Of a DNA stretch of 64,000 nucleotides, positions 60,500-64,000 are shown piece after piece. The notes below the pieces were generated by a model, which saw nothing but the letters and a program-made list of their open reading frames with translations, had not been told where the DNA came from and made no database searches. Where the stretch lies: the NCBI RefSeq assembly GCF_010500955.1, contig NZ_QVMJ01000008.1, positions 1 to 64,000 of the forward strand, written 5' to 3'. Both the position numbers and the translations under genes were made by a program. The stretch's first letter is position 1, and the number at the start of each line of letters is the position of its first letter. The DNA is from Bacteroides sp. 519 (GTDB lineage Bacteria; Bacteroidota; Bacteroidia; Bacteroidales; Bacteroidaceae).

Positions 60500-63241
60500 A
60501 TGAAAAAAAGCATTCAAGAACTAATCAAACAAAGGATACTCATACTCGATGGTGCCATGGGTACCATGATTCAACAATACAACCTGAAAGAAGAAGATTT
60601 CCGTGGCAAACGTTTCCAAAGTATCCCCGGACAAATGAAAGGCAATAATGATTTGTTGAATATTACCCGCCCGGATGTAATAAAAGACATTCATCGAAAG
60701 TATCTGGAAGCCGGAGCCGATATCATTGAAACCAATACCTTTAATGCCACTTCCATTTCCCTATCCGACTATCATGTAGAAGACTTGGTAAAGGAAATAA
60801 ATCTGGAAGCAACAAAGATAGCTCGTTCCATAGCCAACGAATATACTTTACTCACCCCAAATAAACCACGCTTTGTGGTAGGCTCGGTAGGGCCAACCAA
60901 TAAAACTACATCCATGTCGCCCGATGTGAATAATCCGGCTTATCGTTCGGTAACCTATGATGATGTTGCATCCGCATACCTGGAACAAATAGAAGCACTG
61001 TTGGAGGGCGGGGTAGATGCTATTCTTATTGAAACAATCTTTGATACCCTCAATGCCAAAGCAGCTATATATGCTGCCGAAGAAGCAATGAACAAAACGG
61101 GTAGAAATGTTCCCTTAATGCTTTCTATAACAGTATCCGATACTGGCGGGCGGACTCTATCCGGACAAACACTGGATGCTTTTCTAGCATCCGTTCAACA
61201 TGCCGATATTTTTTCAATAGGGTTGAACTGTTCCTTTGGTGCCAGTCAGCTGAAACCGTTTTTAAAACAACTGGCAAGTCGGGCTCCTTATTATATAAGT
61301 GCCTATCCCAATGCCGGACTACCGAATAGTTTGGGTGGGTACGATCAGACACCGCAGGAAATGGCTGTTCAGGTAAAAGAATACATCGACGAGGGTCTGA
61401 TAAACATTATCGGTGGTTGTTGTGGAACAACAGATGCTTATATAGCCGAATATTCTGCCATCATTGCAGGTGCACAACCTCATAGCCCGGCAGCTAAACC
61501 AGGTGTGCTGTGGCTCTCCGGTCTGGAATTGTTAGAAGTAAAACCAGAAATGAATTTTGTTAATATCGGTGAGCGATGCAATGTAGCCGGTTCGCGAAAG
61601 TTCCTTCGGCTTATACAAGAAAAAAAATACGATGAAGCTTTATCTATCGCCCGTAAACAAGTAGAAGACGGAGCATTGATCATTGATGTTAATATGGACG
61701 ACGGGTTGCTTGATGCACAGGAAGAAATGACCACATTCCTTAACCTGATAGCATCGGAACCGGAAATAGCCCGTGTGCCCATTATGATCGACTCATCAAA
61801 ATGGGAAGTTATTGTAGCCGGATTAAAATGTATTCAAGGCAAATCTATTGTCAATTCCATATCTCTGAAAGAAGGAGAAGAAAAGTTTCTTCAATATGCT
61901 CGCGCTGTTAAGCAATATGGTGCAGCAGTTGTTGTGATGGCCTTTGACGAGAAAGGACAAGCCGATACATTCGAACGGAAAGTAGAAGTGTGCGAACGTG
62001 CTTACCATTTGTTAGTTGATAAAGTTGGTTTCAATCCTTGCGATATTATATTCGACCCCAATGTTCTGGCCATAGCTACCGGAATGGAAGAACATAATAA
62101 CTATGCTGTAGATTTTATAAATGCTGTTGGCTGGATAAAGAAAAATCTTCCGGGGGCATCTATCAGTGGCGGAATCAGTAACCTTTCTTTCTCTTTCCGG
62201 GGGAATAATTATATTCGTGAGGCTATGCATGCAGTATTCCTTTACCATGCCATCCGTGAAGGGTTGGATATGGGAATTGTAAATCCTGCAACCTCTGTTC
62301 TCTACACCGACATTCCCAGTGATATACTCGAAAAGCTTGAAGATGTAGTACTCAACCGCCGACCAGATGCTGCCGAGCGTTTGATTGAACTAGCCGAAGG
62401 ATTGAAAAATACTTCGACAGATAAAACACAGGAAAAAAGGCAGGATACATGGCGTACCGGAACATTGCAGGAACGCTTGCAATATGCGTTAGTGAAAGGT
62501 GTTAGTGATTACCTGGACGATGACCTCAAAGAAGCCCTTACCATATACAATAAGGCAGTAGATATAATCGAAGGTCCGCTTATGGCCGGTATGAACTATG
62601 TAGGTGAACTGTTTGGCGCAGGTAAAATGTTTCTTCCTCAGGTAGTAAAAACTGCCCGTACAATGAAAAAGGCTGTGTCCTTTCTTCAACCGATTATAGA
62701 AGCCGAAAAGCACGATGGTATATCCTCGGCCGGAAAAGTTCTGCTGGCAACCGTAAAGGGCGATGTACATGATATAGGAAAGAATATTGTTTCGGTTGTA
62801 ATGGCCTGTAATGGTTATGAGATTATAGACCTCGGTGTGATGGTACCAGCCGAAACAATTGTTCAGCAAGCTATTGAAAACAAGGTGGATATCATAGGAC
62901 TGAGCGGACTAATCACCCCGTCTTTAGAAGAGATGGTAAATGTAGCCATAGAACTAGAAAAGGCAGGACTAAATATACCACTCCTGATTGGTGGAGCAAC
63001 AACTTCACAGCTTCATACAGCCTTGAAAATAGCACCGGTTTATGGTGGTCCGGTTATACATCTGAAAGATGCTTCGCAAAATGCCGGGGTTGCTGGTAAG
63101 TTATTAAACCCTGAATTACAAAAAGATTTTGTACGTGAATTGGATAATACGTATAAAACATTGCGTGAGAACAGAAACGAAATAAAGCAGGAAGTTGTAT
63201 CATTGGAGGAGGCTCAGAAGAATAAATTGAATCTCTTTTAA
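60500..63241 (+). CDS. metH: Cobalamin-dependent methionine synthase, no reactivation domain
   Basis: The 913-residue protein has the homocysteine domain (about 1-330, zinc Cys in GLNCSFG and GGCCGTT), the pterin-binding domain (about 350-620, ERCNVAGSRKF), the cobalamin cap, and the B12 domain (about 745-880, DVHDIGKNIV with the lower-ligand His). It stops there: the C-terminal S-adenosylmethionine-binding reactivation domain (about 300 residues in E. coli MetH) is absent. A different reactivation system must serve it. No B12 riboswitch is visible in the short leader. Confidence 0.95.
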   Translation: MKKSIQELIKQRILILDGAMGTMIQQYNLKEEDFRGKRFQSIPGQMKGNNDLLNITRPDVIKDIHRKYLEAGADIIETNTFNATSISLSDYHVEDLVKEINLEATKIARSIANEYTLLTPNKPRFVVGSVGPTNKTTSMSPDVNNPAYRSVTYDDVASAYLEQIEALLEGGVDAILIETIFDTLNAKAAIYAAEEAMNKTGRNVPLMLSITVSDTGGRTLSGQTLDAFLASVQHADIFSIGLNCSFGASQLKPFLKQLASRAPYYISAYPNAGLPNSLGGYDQTPQEMAVQVKEYIDEGLINIIGGCCGTTDAYIAEYSAIIAGAQPHSPAAKPGVLWLSGLELLEVKPEMNFVNIGERCNVAGSRKFLRLIQEKKYDEALSIARKQVEDGALIIDVNMDDGLLDAQEEMTTFLNLIASEPEIARVPIMIDSSKWEVIVAGLKCIQGKSIVNSISLKEGEEKFLQYARAVKQYGAAVVVMAFDEKGQADTFERKVEVCERAYHLLVDKVGFNPCDIIFDPNVLAIATGMEEHNNYAVDFINAVGWIKKNLPGASISGGISNLSFSFRGNNYIREAMHAVFLYHAIREGLDMGIVNPATSVLYTDIPSDILEKLEDVVLNRRPDAAERLIELAEGLKNTSTDKTQEKRQDTWRTGTLQERLQYALVKGVSDYLDDDLKEALTIYNKAVDIIEGPLMAGMNYVGELFGAGKMFLPQVVKTARTMKKAVSFLQPIIEAEKHDGISSAGKVLLATVKGDVHDIGKNIVSVVMACNGYEIIDLGVMVPAETIVQQAIENKVDIIGLSGLITPSLEEMVNVAIELEKAGLNIPLLIGGATTSQLHTALKIAPVYGGPVIHLKDASQNAGVAGKLLNPELQKDFVRELDNTYKTLRENRNEIKQEVVSLEEAQKNKLNLF

Positions 63242-63314
63242 TATATTTTTTAGGCTACGCATAAAAATTGCGTAGTCATCCTTTTCCTTTGTACCGTCAA
63301 ACTAAGATACAGTT

Positions 63315-64000
63315 ATGGAACAAAGAATAAAGGATAAATTAATAGATATAGAAAGAGAGCAGCATATAAAAATACTTTTTGCTGCTGAATCAGGTAGCCG
63401 TGCATGGGGATTCCCATCACCGGATAGTGACTATGATGTACGTTTTATATTCATCCGTGCGACTGATGACTATCTTACTATTCAAAAGAAAGCCGACCAG
63501 TTAACCTTTCCTATAGACGACGAATTGGATATAAGCGGTTGGGAGCTTGGAAAAACACTTCAACTGATAACTAAATCGAATTCTTCACCATTTGAATGGT
63601 TGCAATCACCAGTTGTTTATAATACAACAGCATCATTCCATCAGGATATGTGGACATTGTGTCAACATTATTTCTGTGCCCGAACCAATGCCCATCATTA
63701 TATTGGAATAGCAAAAGGCGCAATGAATAGTTTGAAAGGCGATGAATTGAAGATAAAAAAACTTTTCTATATACTTCGCCCTCTGTTGGCTGCCCTGTGG
63801 TGTGTTGATAAAGGTTCAATTCCTCCAATGAATATCTATCCATTATTAGAATTACTGCCTGCCAACTTAAAACAGATAGTACACAACTTGATAGACTTAA
63901 AAGCAAGCTCAGAGGAACGATGTACCATACCAATAACCGGTATACTAAAATTATGGATTGATGAGACTTTTGATTATTGCACGCAGAAAAGTCAATCCTT
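63315..64000 (+). CDS. RlaP/YcgL-type predicted nucleotidyltransferase, cut by window edge
   Basis: An ATG at 63315 opens a frame that runs to the window edge without a stop; at least 228 residues. The N-terminal nucleotidyltransferase motif AAESGSRAWGFPSPDSDYDV has the GS and DxD residues. It is followed by KTLQLITKSNSSPFEWLQSP, as in the PF10127 (RlaP/YcgL) family of predicted DNA polymerase beta-like enzymes linked to RNA repair. Partial; true C-terminus lies beyond 64000. Confidence 0.85.
   Translation, partial: MEQRIKDKLIDIEREQHIKILFAAESGSRAWGFPSPDSDYDVRFIFIRATDDYLTIQKKADQLTFPIDDELDISGWELGKTLQLITKSNSSPFEWLQSPVVYNTTASFHQDMWTLCQHYFCARTNAHHYIGIAKGAMNSLKGDELKIKKLFYILRPLLAALWCVDKGSIPPMNIYPLLELLPANLKQIVHNLIDLKASSEERCTIPITGILKLWIDETFDYCTQKSQS

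Overview
The window looks like a chromosomal segment of an AT-rich Bacteroidota bacterium, most likely order Bacteroidales. Evidence: nearly every promoter I can place has the Bacteroidetes -7 box TAnnTTTG; start codons lack Shine-Dalgarno sequences; lipoproteins of the NigD, DUF4369-TlpA and DUF3869 types occur; so do the family-typical DUF3127, DUF4286 and AAA-ATPase-like/DUF1703 proteins. I cannot fix the genus. No rRNA, insertion sequence, prophage, integrase or CRISPR is visible.

Layout. 1-6 kb: a Uma2 nuclease-fold protein, a secreted GH16 glucanase, and the anaerobic formate module focA-pflB-pflA. 6-13.6 kb, minus strand: a degenerate trypsin-fold/TPR protein, rlmB, recN, coaBC, a DnaQ-like exonuclease and dnaN. 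13.7-21.5 kb: a DUF3127 gene, a likely 6S RNA, thrS-infC-rpmI-rplT, a TPR protein, def and ruvX. 22.2-27.4 kb: a four-gene envelope operon (YjbH-like protein, DUF3869-like lipoprotein, second YjbH-like protein, OmpA) and an M48 protease. 27.4-33.8 kb: YgiQ, DUF456, a TusA-like protein, an EEP nuclease, pepD and an OmpH-like lipoprotein. 34-41.6 kb: pulA, ruvC, DUF4286, tRNA-Ala, an AT-rich orphan gene pair with gene debris, DUF2461, YhcH and glgB. 41.7-52.3 kb: a lipoprotein, a GH29 fucosidase, an aquaporin, an AspT/YidE-type transporter, a ParE-type toxin-antitoxin pair and potABCD. 52.4-58.4 kb, accessory in character: a winged-helix protein flanked by phased repeats, TlpA, an AAA/PD-(D/E)XK protein, a DMP19 protein and a DUF4143 ATPase with a three-copy operator. 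58.5-64 kb: NigD-like lipoprotein, Yip1, smpB, a short metH and a nucleotidyltransferase cut by the window edge.

The most unusual content is non-coding. (1) Four intergenic arrays are built from short, often palindromic words set at an almost invariant 22-23 bp period; unit types are shared between arrays about 12-20 kb apart. One array lies exactly between the divergent promoters of potA and a winged-helix protein gene. (2) At least thirteen intergenic inverted repeats have arms that are themselves iterated 7-11 bp words. They fall into a few word families, with arms of up to 43 bp and several perfect ones of 26-35 bp. They sit between stop and start codons throughout the window, and three share a loop core near GATGCCGCATG. 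(3) Three direct repeats exactly 33 bp apart run into the promoter of the DUF4143 ATPase gene.
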